This document shows positions 1-6,518 of a stretch of DNA of 36,529 nucleotides, piece after piece. Each line of letters starts with the position of its first letter. Position 1 is the stretch's first letter. Below the pieces are notes generated by a model. The model searched no databases and had not been told where the DNA came from. It was given only the letters and a program-made list of their open reading frames with translations. This stretch comes from Candidatus Ornithoclostridium faecavium. Lineage in GTDB: Bacteria; Bacillota; Clostridia; Christensenellales; UBA3700. Location: the NCBI GenBank assembly GCA_018714045.1, contig DVNX01000035.1:1-36529 (forward strand). The letters are read 5' to 3'. The translations under genes were made by a program, and so were the position numbers.

Positions 1-2
1 AC

Positions 3-65
3 AAGGCAAATGCCGCAGGTAATATTAAACATATTATCAAGGCATTTAACGCAGTAGCTACGTAA
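3..65 (+). CDS. Possible C-terminal end of an upstream gene (partial)
   Basis: The frame from position 3 is open for 20 codons and ends in TAA at 63-65. The peptide it gives (ending KAFNAVAT) has the composition of a real protein tail. The product cannot be identified from so few residues. The gene would start outside the window and read toward the ABC-F gene. No clear terminator separates the two. An open frame of this length can also arise by chance. Confidence 0.3.
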   Translation, partial: KANAAGNIKHIIKAFNAVAT

Positions 66-84
66 ATTTGCCGCTTTAAACCTT

Positions 85-108
85 GTTCGTATTATTCTGG
101 TCTGGTAT
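85..108 (+). repeat. 24-bp dispersed repeat, left copy
   Basis: These 24 bases (beginning GTTCGTATTATT and ending CTGGTAT) recur exactly, in reverse complement, at 36362-36385. The match stops at both edges of the 24 bases. It lies just upstream of the ABC-F promoter. An exact match of this length in 36 kb is not expected by chance, so it is probably one member of a dispersed family. Confidence 0.75.
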
Positions 109-120
109 ACTTTTAAAAAG

Positions 121-149
121 TTGACTGTTTCGCCCTTATAATGTAAAAT
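121..149 (+). promoter_or_regulatory. Sigma-A-type promoter of the ABC-F gene
   Basis: TTGACT at 121-126 and TAAAAT at 144-149 are separated by exactly 17 bp. Transcription would begin near 156, only about 4 nt before the ATG at 160. No Shine-Dalgarno sequence precedes that ATG, so translation is probably leaderless or nearly so. A TATAAT at 137-142 is present but lies too close to TTGACT (10 bp) to use it. Confidence 0.7.
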
Positions 150-159
150 AGTCGGTGCT

Positions 160-1722
160 ATGAGTATTCTTTCGATAAAGGGTCTTACCCACGTATTCGA
201 CAATAAAGTGCTTTTCGACAACGCGGATCTCACCGTCAACAACGGCGAGCATATCGGCGTAGTCGGACTGAACGGCGCGGGCAAATCCACGTTTATGAAT
301 ATAATTTCGGGACGACTGTCGCAGGACGCAGGCGAAATAAAATGGCTTTCGGGCATACGTTTCGGTTACCTCGATCAGCATGCGAATATAGACCGTTCCC
401 AGACCGTCATGCAGTATCTGCAAGGCTCTTTCAGCCACCTCTTCACTCTCAACGAGGCTCTCGAAAACCTGTACGCAGCTATGGGCGAAGAGACGGATCC
501 CGATAAGCTGGACGCTATGATAACCAAAAGCAGCCGCATGCAGGAACAGCTGGAAGACGCTGATTTCTACGACCTCGACTCTCAGATAAAAAAGGTCGCG
601 GGAGGTCTCGGCATAAGCGCGTTCGGCTACGACACCGTGATATCCAAACTGAGCGGCGGACAGCGCGCTAAACTCATGCTGGCGAAGCTTCTCCTCGAAA
701 ACCTGGACGTAATGCTTCTCGACGAGCCGACCAACTTCCTCGACTTAGAGCATATCGAATGGCTGAGAAAATTCCTGGACGGCTATAAAGGCACGTTCAT
801 ACTCATATCTCACGATACCGTATTCCTCAACGACGTATGCAAGATAATCGTCAATATAGAAAACGGTCAGATAAAGAAATACTGGGGCAATTACGACGAA
901 TATCTCGCCCAGCACGAACAGAACGCGAAACAGTATGCCGACAACTACGAACGTCAGCAGCGCGAGATAAAGAAGATGGAAGACTATATCGCACGCAACA
1001 AAGCGCGCGCGGCGACCGCGGGCATGGCTAACAGCCGAAAGAAAATGCTCGACCGCATAGAGGTCATGCAAAAGCCCGTCAACGTTGAAAAGCCGTCCTT
1101 CAACTTCCCCTACTCACTCGTCGTCACCAAAAAGCTCCTCGAAGTAAAAGACCTCGAAGTCGGCTATGACGGCAAGGCCATCCTGCCGCCCGTATCGTTT
1201 ACGGTAGGCAGCAACACGAAACTGTGGATACGCGGTACCAACGGCATAGGCAAGACCACCCTTTTAAAAACGATTATGGGAAAGCTGAAACCGATCTCGG
1301 GCGGTTTTTCGTACAACCCCAACGCTAAGGTGAATTATATCGAACAGGATCTCATATTCAGGACTTACGGTTACAACGCGGTGTCGTTTATGAACGAGAC
1401 CTTCCCCAGAATGTCCGCTAAAGAGATACGCACGAAACTGGCGGGAGTCGGTATAAAAGGCGACCTTGCGACAAAGGCTATCGGAAACCTCAGCGGCGGC
1501 GAACAGGTCAAAATAAAGCTGTGCGCCCTTATGCAGAAGGAAAGCAACCTTCTTATTCTCGACGAGCCTACTAACCACCTGGACGTCAACGCGAAAGAGG
1601 CGCTTTTCGAAGCGCTTGCAGAATACGAAGGAGCGGTGATACTTGTAAGCCACGAACCTCTTTACGCCGAAAAACTCTGCGACAATGTGTTTGACGTAGA
1701 AACGGTAAAGCTGTGGCATTGA
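160..1722 (+). CDS. ABC-F family ATPase (ribosome-associated)
   Basis: A 520-aa soluble protein with two ABC ATPase domains and no membrane segment, as in the ABC-F class that acts on the ribosome rather than in transport. Domain 1 has Walker A GLNGAGKST (36-44), signature LSGGQ (164-168) and Walker B LLDEP. Domain 2 has GTNGIGKTT (359-367), LSGGE (444-448) and LILDEP. Between them, at about 245-310, is a charged helical linker rich in Lys, Arg, Glu and Gln. In this family that linker reaches the P-site tRNA. The N-terminus (MSILSIKGL) is typical, which supports the ATG at 160 despite the missing ribosome site. It appears monocistronic, with a terminator at 1780-1812. Which ABC-F subgroup it belongs to, and whether it gives antibiotic protection or general translation support, cannot be decided by eye. 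Confidence 0.93.
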   Translation: MSILSIKGLTHVFDNKVLFDNADLTVNNGEHIGVVGLNGAGKSTFMNIISGRLSQDAGEIKWLSGIRFGYLDQHANIDRSQTVMQYLQGSFSHLFTLNEALENLYAAMGEETDPDKLDAMITKSSRMQEQLEDADFYDLDSQIKKVAGGLGISAFGYDTVISKLSGGQRAKLMLAKLLLENLDVMLLDEPTNFLDLEHIEWLRKFLDGYKGTFILISHDTVFLNDVCKIIVNIENGQIKKYWGNYDEYLAQHEQNAKQYADNYERQQREIKKMEDYIARNKARAATAGMANSRKKMLDRIEVMQKPVNVEKPSFNFPYSLVVTKKLLEVKDLEVGYDGKAILPPVSFTVGSNTKLWIRGTNGIGKTTLLKTIMGKLKPISGGFSYNPNAKVNYIEQDLIFRTYGYNAVSFMNETFPRMSAKEIRTKLAGVGIKGDLATKAIGNLSGGEQVKIKLCALMQKESNLLILDEPTNHLDVNAKEALFEALAEYEGAVILVSHEPLYAEKLCDNVFDVETVKLWH

Positions 1723-1779
1723 TATGACTGTTATCTCCACCGCAAAACGCTCCGCGACCGCGGAAATAAACGATCCGAC

Positions 1780-1812
1780 AACGCTTCCTTTTTATCCGAG
1801 GAAGCGTTTTTC
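1780..1812 (+). terminator. Rho-independent terminator after the ABC-F gene
   Basis: A 10-bp perfect stem AACGCTTCCT/AGGAAGCGTT (1780-1789 with 1799-1808) has a 9-nt loop and runs into a T tract. Confidence 0.85.
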
Positions 1813-1831
1813 ATTCAGAACGTATTTCGCG

Positions 1832-1860
1832 TTGAAATTTTGAATTTAAAGCCTTATAAT
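1832..1860 (+). promoter_or_regulatory. Promoter of the Rsm22-like gene
   Basis: TTGAAA at 1832-1837 and TATAAT at 1855-1860 are spaced by exactly 17 bp. The predicted transcript start (about 1867) coincides with the first base of the ribosome site GAGGTG (1867-1872), so the leader would be only about 10 nt. Confidence 0.85.
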
Positions 1861-1876
1861 AAAAACGAGGTGAAAA

Positions 1877-2827
1877 ATGATACTTCCCGATTACGTAAGA
1901 GCTCAGACGGAAAAACTCGCAGAAAGGTATAAACCCTCGCAGCTGAAAAAGCTTTCGTCCGCTCTTTCCGACGCCTATCTGAATAACAAAAGCGACGGCG
2001 CGCGCCTTGTCACGACCGACGAACAGGCAGTCGTATACGCCGCGGTGCGCATGCCCGCGACTTACGCCGCCGTATACTCTGCGCTCGAAGCGGCGACGGG
2101 AGACGAAAGCTTTTCGTCCATGCTCGACGTAGGCGCGGGAACGGGCGCGGCTTTTTTCGCGGCGCACGAAGTCACGGGAGTAGGTAACGCCGTTCTCGTA
2201 GAACGCGAAAAAGCGATGATAACCCTTGCCCGCTCTTTCTGCGAAGCGGGCGGATTGAACGCGAAGATAATAAAAAGCGACGCTGCCGACTTTACTCCCG
2301 ACGGGAAATACGACCTCGTCACCGCTTCTTACGCGCTCAACGAAATGAGCAAGGATACACGCGAAAAACTTCTCGACAAACTGCTTTCCTCAACGAAAAA
2401 GCTGCTTCTCATAGTAGAAAGCGGCACCCCTAAAGCGTTTTCGCTGCAAAAAGAGATAAGAAAATATATGGCGGATAAAGGCGCTGCGCTTATCGCTCCG
2501 TGCCCTCAGAACGAGACCTGCCCTCTTCCCGAAAACGACTGGTGTCACTTTACCTGCCGCGTGGAAAGAAGCCGTCTGCACAAGTTCCTGAAAGACGGAG
2601 ACTCCCCGTTCGAGGACGAAAAGTTCACCTATTCCGCATTCTGCGTCGACGGCTCCTTATCCGCCTGCAAAGCGCGCGTGCTCCGTCACCCGCTGACCGA
2701 AAAAGGCAAAATAACGCTTACCGTATGCGACGGAAAAAGCGTATCTCCCGTAACTCGCAGAAAAGGCGACGACGGATATAAAGAGGCAAAAAAGCTCGGT
2801 GCGGGAGACGAATTCAAGCCGATCTGA
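1877..2827 (+). CDS. Rsm22-family SAM-dependent methyltransferase with four-Cys cluster motif
   Basis: A 316-aa protein resembling the Rsm22/METTL17 family, which is tied to small ribosomal subunit assembly. The SAM-binding motif DVGAGTG is at residues 84-90, followed by an acidic strand end and a SYALNEMS segment (about 151-158) typical of the family. Four cysteines at 209, 215, 223 and 227, in the pattern CPx4CPx6WCHFxC, lie in the C-terminal half. Mitochondrial relatives bind an iron-sulfur cluster with such cysteines, so this copy probably does too. The start is fixed by GAGGTG five bases upstream of the ATG. The gene stands alone, with its own promoter and a terminator downstream. Whether it still methylates RNA is unknown. 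Confidence 0.85.
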   Translation: MILPDYVRAQTEKLAERYKPSQLKKLSSALSDAYLNNKSDGARLVTTDEQAVVYAAVRMPATYAAVYSALEAATGDESFSSMLDVGAGTGAAFFAAHEVTGVGNAVLVEREKAMITLARSFCEAGGLNAKIIKSDAADFTPDGKYDLVTASYALNEMSKDTREKLLDKLLSSTKKLLLIVESGTPKAFSLQKEIRKYMADKGAALIAPCPQNETCPLPENDWCHFTCRVERSRLHKFLKDGDSPFEDEKFTYSAFCVDGSLSACKARVLRHPLTEKGKITLTVCDGKSVSPVTRRKGDDGYKEAKKLGAGDEFKPI

Positions 2828-2869
2828 AGATATGAAGATCTCACTTACAAGGAAAAACAAAGCAACTGA

Positions 2870-2947
2870 AAAGCTCCGCGGAATATGAGGTGAACCCCAA
2901 AAGTTGGACACTTTTGGAGGTGCACATCAAATATGAGGAGCTTTTTT
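2870..2947 (+). terminator. Terminator interrupted by a small palindromic insertion
   Basis: The outer stem AAAGCTCC (2870-2877) pairs with GGAGCTTT (2937-2944) and is followed by T residues. It would end the Rsm22-like transcript and could act weakly in reverse for the converging ClC gene. The loop holds a 39-bp insert flanked by a 9-bp direct repeat. Without the insert the loop would be a normal short one. Confidence 0.7.
2882..2938. repeat. Mini insertion: 39-bp palindromic element flanked by 9-bp direct repeats
   Basis: AATATGAGG occurs at 2882-2890 and again at 2930-2938, framing 39 bp (2891-2929). The insert is an imperfect inverted repeat with the core CCAAAAG (2897-2903) and CTTTTGG (2911-2917). 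Its ends, such as AACCCCAAAAGTTGGACA, recall the terminal repeats of IS3-family elements. It has no coding capacity. It may be a MITE or an excision or circle-junction scar; the 9-bp duplication is longer than IS3 elements usually make. Confidence 0.5.
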
Positions 2948-2994
2948 AACGACCGTTCAATTTCGCTTTTATAAAAGCGTTTAAGAAAATCCGT

Positions 2995-4557
2995 TTATTT
3001 TATCATACTTTGTATATACTCGAAAGTCTTTTCTACGTTATCCGTATTAGCTTTTATCACTATTATGTCGCCGGGTTCGAGGCGCATTTCCCCGTCTGCT
3101 ATAACGCTCTCATCTCCCCTTATGACTTTGGTCACAAGACAGTTGGCAGGCCACAGCACGTCGTTTATGCTCTTTCCCGCAAGGAAGCTGCCCAGTTCGA
3201 TCTCGACCTCCATGCGTACGTCTTTGGTCTCCTTCTTCTGCCTCCTTTCGAGAGTGCGTTCAAGCATCTCGTCGTAAAGCGGACGGTTGCCGAGAAGTTC
3301 GGCTACGAGGAACGCGGTAAATATCGCTATCGAAGCGGGTAAAAATCCCGCATTGTAACCCGTGATCTCGACTATAAGCACTATCGCGGTGATCGGAGCA
3401 CGCACGCTCGCGCCGAAGAATGTCGTCATCGCGACGCATACGACGAGTTTATAGCAGTCGGAATCCATTCCCCAAAGCATGAACAACTTGCCGAATATGC
3501 CGCCGACCAGCGCGCCTATCGCAAGCATGGGAATAAACATACCGCCCGTCGCGCCGCTGTTGAAACAGATAACGATCATCACCATTTTCACTACGAGTAA
3601 AAGCAACAGCATCTGTATAGTGAAATCCTGTTCGGCAATCTTTCCGATAAGTCCGTGACCGCCCGTGTTTGCGTCCGTAAGCAGAAGTCCGACCACGCCG
3701 GTAAGCAGGAACGCGACGAGAAGTCTCGCCCAGTACGGAGTCTTTTTTTCTATCTTATCGGTAGCCCTCTGAGAACGGTTGAGCGCGAAATTAAAGAATA
3801 TCGCCGCCGCGCCGCAACCCAGACCGAGCAGGAACAGCATCCACAGCTGATTTATCGGAAGCATTTCGAGAACGCCGAGTTCGAAGAGCATATTGTCCGC
3901 GCCGCCCCACAGCTGAGCGACCGTTCTGTAAACGATAGTAGCGAATATGACAGAAGACGAAGCCGAAAGCAACAGCATCGGGGTAACCCTTCTGTGCCCT
4001 TCCTCTATCGCGAAAAGTATGCCCGTGAGCGGGGCATTGAACGCTACGGCAAGACCTGCGCTCGCTCCGCCCGTAACGACGTATCTCTGCCAAGCCGCGC
4101 GCGCTTTCATAAGTTTCGCCGCACCTTGAGCCGTCGTCGCTCCTATCTGAACGCTGGGTCCTTCGCTGCCCAGAGAAAGTCCCGCGAAAAAGCTGATAAA
4201 ACCACCTATACAGGTCGATATCAGCACTCTTAACCACCTGAAAGTCAGAAGTCCTCTCATTACCCCTTCCGTCTGCGGGATACCGCTTCCTCTTACCTCA
4301 GGGGTAAACTTATGGACAAGCCACATTGCTCCCGCAAGAACAGCGAGACCGACGAACAGAAGCGGGATATAAGCGGGGTTTTCTTTGAACCAGCCGTAAA
4401 GTTGATTTGAATAACCCGTGAGCAGATTTGCCGCACGGTTGAAGAACGCGACCGTAAGCCCTGCGAGTATGCCCGCAATGCCGCAGTAAAAAATCACCGG
4501 GATCACAATATTCTTGATCTTATAAGCGTAAGCGCTTCTTCTCTCTTTTGCAGTCAT
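2995..4557 (-). CDS. ClC-type chloride channel/antiporter with C-terminal TrkA-C domain
   Basis: A 520-aa integral membrane protein of the ClC family that moves chloride or similar anions, probably in exchange for protons. The selectivity motifs are all present: GSGIPQ (90-95), GSEGP (130-134, with gating glutamate E132) and GATGGMFIP (336-344). FAIEE (182-186) supplies the internal proton-pathway glutamates, which argues for an antiporter rather than a channel. About ten or more hydrophobic helices span residues 15-430. The last 70 residues form a soluble TrkA-C/RCK-C-like domain, a known fusion in bacterial ClCs that may sense a ligand. The start is the ATG at 4557 with AAGGA upstream. It is monocistronic with a strong promoter and converges on the Rsm22-like gene. 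The exact anion cannot be told from sequence, but the fluoride-type ClC signature is not seen. Confidence 0.93.
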   Translation of the reverse strand: MTAKERRSAYAYKIKNIVIPVIFYCGIAGILAGLTVAFFNRAANLLTGYSNQLYGWFKENPAYIPLLFVGLAVLAGAMWLVHKFTPEVRGSGIPQTEGVMRGLLTFRWLRVLISTCIGGFISFFAGLSLGSEGPSVQIGATTAQGAAKLMKARAAWQRYVVTGGASAGLAVAFNAPLTGILFAIEEGHRRVTPMLLLSASSSVIFATIVYRTVAQLWGGADNMLFELGVLEMLPINQLWMLFLLGLGCGAAAIFFNFALNRSQRATDKIEKKTPYWARLLVAFLLTGVVGLLLTDANTGGHGLIGKIAEQDFTIQMLLLLLVVKMVMIVICFNSGATGGMFIPMLAIGALVGGIFGKLFMLWGMDSDCYKLVVCVAMTTFFGASVRAPITAIVLIVEITGYNAGFLPASIAIFTAFLVAELLGNRPLYDEMLERTLERRQKKETKDVRMEVEIELGSFLAGKSINDVLWPANCLVTKVIRGDESVIADGEMRLEPGDIIVIKANTDNVEKTFEYIQSMIK

Positions 4558-4578
4558 GGTAAATCCTTTTCCTTGAAT

Positions 4579-4607
4579 ATTTTACTCGCAAATATTCCGA
4601 TTGTCAA
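4579..4607 (-). promoter_or_regulatory. Promoter of the ClC gene
   Basis: On the - strand, TTGACA (4602-4607) and TAAAAT (4579-4584) are separated by 17 bp. The start codon is about 22 nt downstream of the -10 box, leaving room for the AAGGA ribosome site. Confidence 0.85.
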
Positions 4608-4616
4608 CGTTTATTT

Positions 4617-4645
4617 TTGCGCGCGCAGTACGCGTACGCGCGCAA
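4617..4645. repeat. GC-rich perfect inverted repeat upstream of the ClC promoter
   Basis: TTGCGCGCG (4617-4625) and CGCGCGCAA (4637-4645) are 9-bp perfect arms around an 11-bp spacer. GTACGCGTAC, itself a palindrome, overlaps the spacer and the first base of the right arm. The repeat starts 9 bp upstream of the ClC -35 box and has no T tract in either direction. It could be a regulator site or a cruciform. Confidence 0.6.
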
Positions 4646-4825
4646 GCGTAAGATATTACCCCTTTTTTACGACTTTGTACCTTTAGTCTTATTGCCTATG
4701 AAAATAAAAGCTCCTTTTCGTTTGTTAAAAGCGACTTTTTTCTCTTCATCGGGAAATAATCGCCTCAGATACATGCTTTAAAAAAAACACAACGCTCAAC
4801 TTTCTTAAAGCGTTTTAAGAACATG

Positions 4826-4852
4826 AAAAAAGACCGCCCATGACGGGCGGTC
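4826..4852 (-). terminator. Terminator of the three-TM membrane protein gene
   Basis: The 8-bp stem GACCGCCC/GGGCGGTC (4832-4839 with 4845-4852) is followed on the - strand by six T residues (4826-4831). A T run about 4 bases past the stem on the + side could make it bidirectional. Confidence 0.85.
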
Positions 4853-4867
4853 AGCGATTTTTTAATA

Positions 4868-5173
4868 TTAACCGAAATTGATATTGCCGCATATCGCGAG
4901 TATGAAATAAAGCACAAGCAGTATGATGCAAAATATCTTCCAACCTTTACCCCTCGCGCAAGCGTAAGACCACGCAGGGAACGCGATCGCTATACCGAGC
5001 ATGACTGTCGCAATTATTGTGCACAGATTTGCAAAACTTCCCAAGTTAACGCCTACCGCGTTGAGGATGAGCTGTACCACAAACAGTACGATTGCAATTG
5101 CAAGCGACCAGAACGCACATATTTTGGTCAGGTCTCTTTTTGCCGCGCCTTCGGTTCTTTGTTTCTTTGCCAT
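4868..5173 (-). CDS. Small three-TM membrane protein of unknown function
   Basis: A 101-aa protein not recognised as a named family. It begins with a basic soluble stretch (MAKKQRTEGAAKRD) and then has three hydrophobic segments at about 20-40, 47-70 and 78-98. A Lys/Arg-containing loop (ARGKGWK) separates the last two. The start is secured by an excellent ribosome site, GGAGGAAAGG, just upstream of the ATG. It lies 94 bp downstream of gap on the same strand with no clear promoter of its own. A stem-loop in that gap suggests it is expressed by partial read-through from gap. A terminator follows 15 bp after the stop codon. Confidence 0.75.
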   Translation of the reverse strand: MAKKQRTEGAAKRDLTKICAFWSLAIAIVLFVVQLILNAVGVNLGSFANLCTIIATVMLGIAIAFPAWSYACARGKGWKIFCIILLVLYFILAICGNINFG

Positions 5174-5201
5174 AATCCTTTCCTCCGTTTTTTAATAAGA
5201 T

Positions 5202-5232
5202 CGCCCCGAAGCAGGTATACTGCCGCGGGGCG
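5202..5232 (-). terminator. Strong stem-loop after gap, possible partial terminator
   Basis: CGCCCCG (5202-5208) pairs with CGGGGCG (5226-5232), with an inner GCAG/CTGC stem. On the - strand it is followed by ATCTTATT rather than a clean T run, so termination is probably incomplete. It could act as an attenuator or an mRNA-stabilising 3' end for gap. Confidence 0.6.
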
Positions 5233-5267
5233 AAAAGTTTCGTTTAAAGTTGAGAAATTCCGCCCGA

Positions 5268-6326
5268 TTACTTGAGTTCAGCGAAGTACTTGATGGTTCT
5301 TACCATCTGGCTGGTGTAGCTGTTCTCGTTGTCGTACCAGGAAACGACCTGTACCTGATAGGTGTCGTCGTCGATCTTGGAAACCATGGTCTGAGTAGCG
5401 TCGAACAGAGAGCCGTAGGTCATGCCGATAACGTCGGAAGAAACGATCTCGTCGGTGTTGTAGCCGAAAGATTCGGTCTTCTGAGCTTCCATAGCTGCGT
5501 TGATGCCTTCCTTGGTAACGTCCTTGCCCTTAACGACCGCGATAAGGATCGTGGTAGAACCGGTAGCCGTAGGAACACGCTGAGCAGCGCCGATGAGCTT
5601 GCCGTTGAGTTCGGGGATAACGAGACCGATAGCCTTAGCCGCGCCGGTGCTGTTGGGAACGATGTTCTGAGCGCCTGCTCTGGATCTTCTGAGGTCGCCC
5701 TTTCTCTGCGGACCGTCGAGGATCATCTGATCGCCGGTGTAAGCGTGAACGGTGGTCATGATACCGCTGACGATAGGAGCGTAATCGTTGAGAGCCTTTG
5801 CCATAGGAGCGAGGCAGTTGGTCGTGCAGGAAGCTGCGGAAATGATGTTGTCCTCTGCCTTGAGGGTCTTGTGGTTGACGTTGTAAACGATGGTGGGAAG
5901 GTCGTTGCCTGCAGGAGCGGAAATAACGACTTTCTTAGCGCCAGCATTGATGTGAGCCATAGCCTTAGCCTTGCTGGTGTAGAAACCGGTGCATTCGAGA
6001 ACTACGTCTACCTTGAGGTCGCCCCAGGGAAGTTCAGCCGCGTTAGCTTTAGCGTAGATGGTGATCTCCTTTCCGTCGACGATGATGGAACCGGGAACCT
6101 TAACGGTCTTTCCGTCCTCTTCCATAACGGCGTCCTTGTAAGTAACCTCGTGATTTCTCGCGTAGTTGCCCTGCATGGTGTCGTACTTGAGAAGATGAGC
6201 CAGCATTTTGGGGCTGGTGAGGTCGTTGATAGCTACTACTTCGTAGCCCTTAGCGCCGAACATTTGTCTGAAAGCCAATCTGCCGATACGGCCGAAACCG
6301 TTGATAGCGACTCTAACATTTGCCAT
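5268..6326 (-). CDS. gap: Glyceraldehyde-3-phosphate dehydrogenase
   Basis: A 352-aa type I GAPDH, the glycolytic enzyme that converts glyceraldehyde 3-phosphate to 1,3-bisphosphoglycerate with NAD. The nucleotide-binding motif INGFGRIGR is at residues 8-16. The catalytic cysteine C167 sits in SAASCTTNC and the partner histidine H194 in TTVHAYTGD. Asp35 (INDLTS), at the end of the second strand, favours NAD over NADP. The length is about 15-20 residues above the usual 335. The ATG at 6326 is chosen because GGAGG lies 11 nt upstream. A longer reading from a TTG would start inside that ribosome site and is rejected. Two consensus promoters in tandem upstream suggest strong expression. No other glycolytic gene is next to it. 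Confidence 0.97.
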   Translation of the reverse strand: MANVRVAINGFGRIGRLAFRQMFGAKGYEVVAINDLTSPKMLAHLLKYDTMQGNYARNHEVTYKDAVMEEDGKTVKVPGSIIVDGKEITIYAKANAAELPWGDLKVDVVLECTGFYTSKAKAMAHINAGAKKVVISAPAGNDLPTIVYNVNHKTLKAEDNIISAASCTTNCLAPMAKALNDYAPIVSGIMTTVHAYTGDQMILDGPQRKGDLRRSRAGAQNIVPNSTGAAKAIGLVIPELNGKLIGAAQRVPTATGSTTILIAVVKGKDVTKEGINAAMEAQKTESFGYNTDEIVSSDVIGMTYGSLFDATQTMVSKIDDDTYQVQVVSWYDNENSYTSQMVRTIKYFAELK

Positions 6327-6382
6327 AATATATAAATCCTCCAAAAAATATATTCGAATTTACGTCTTTCGACATCGCTATA

Positions 6383-6411
6383 ATTTTAACAATTATTGCG
6401 TATTTTTGCAA
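6383..6411 (-). promoter_or_regulatory. gap promoter P1 (proximal)
   Basis: On the - strand, TTGCAA (6406-6411) and TAAAAT (6383-6388) are spaced by 17 bp. Confidence 0.7.
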
Positions 6412-6426
6412 CTGATTGTTTGTAAA

Positions 6427-6455
6427 ATTATACTTTATTGTATTCTTTTTTGCAA
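6427..6455 (-). promoter_or_regulatory. gap promoter P2 (distal)
   Basis: On the - strand, TTGCAA (6450-6455) and TATAAT (6427-6432) are spaced by 17 bp, 44 bp upstream of the proximal promoter. Confidence 0.75.
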
Positions 6456-6470
6456 TAAATGCGTTTTCAG

Positions 6471-6509
6471 AAAAAAACCGCCCGTCTCCCCTTCAGAGAA
6501 AACGGACGG
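6471..6509 (-). terminator. Terminator of the LRR protein gene
   Basis: On the - strand a long hairpin (CCGTCCGT... with ...ACGGGCGG, closed by TGAA and including G-T pairs) is followed by seven T residues (6471-6477). It lies just after the LRR stop codon and 16 bp upstream of the distal gap promoter. Confidence 0.8.
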
Positions 6510-6518
6510 ATATTTCCG

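Larger units (their letters stand above)
4558..4867. other. Intergenic region between ClC and the small membrane protein
   Basis: No gene is seen in these 310 bp. They hold the ClC promoter (4579-4607), a strong GC-rich inverted repeat (4617-4645), an AT-rich stretch with no clear structure (about 4650-4820), and the terminator of the three-TM protein gene (4826-4852). Confidence 0.7.

Noticed and set aside
2891..2929. Complete IS3-family insertion sequence
   Set aside because: Only 39 bp resembling terminal repeats are present, with no transposase, and the flanking duplication is 9 bp rather than the shorter one usual for IS3.
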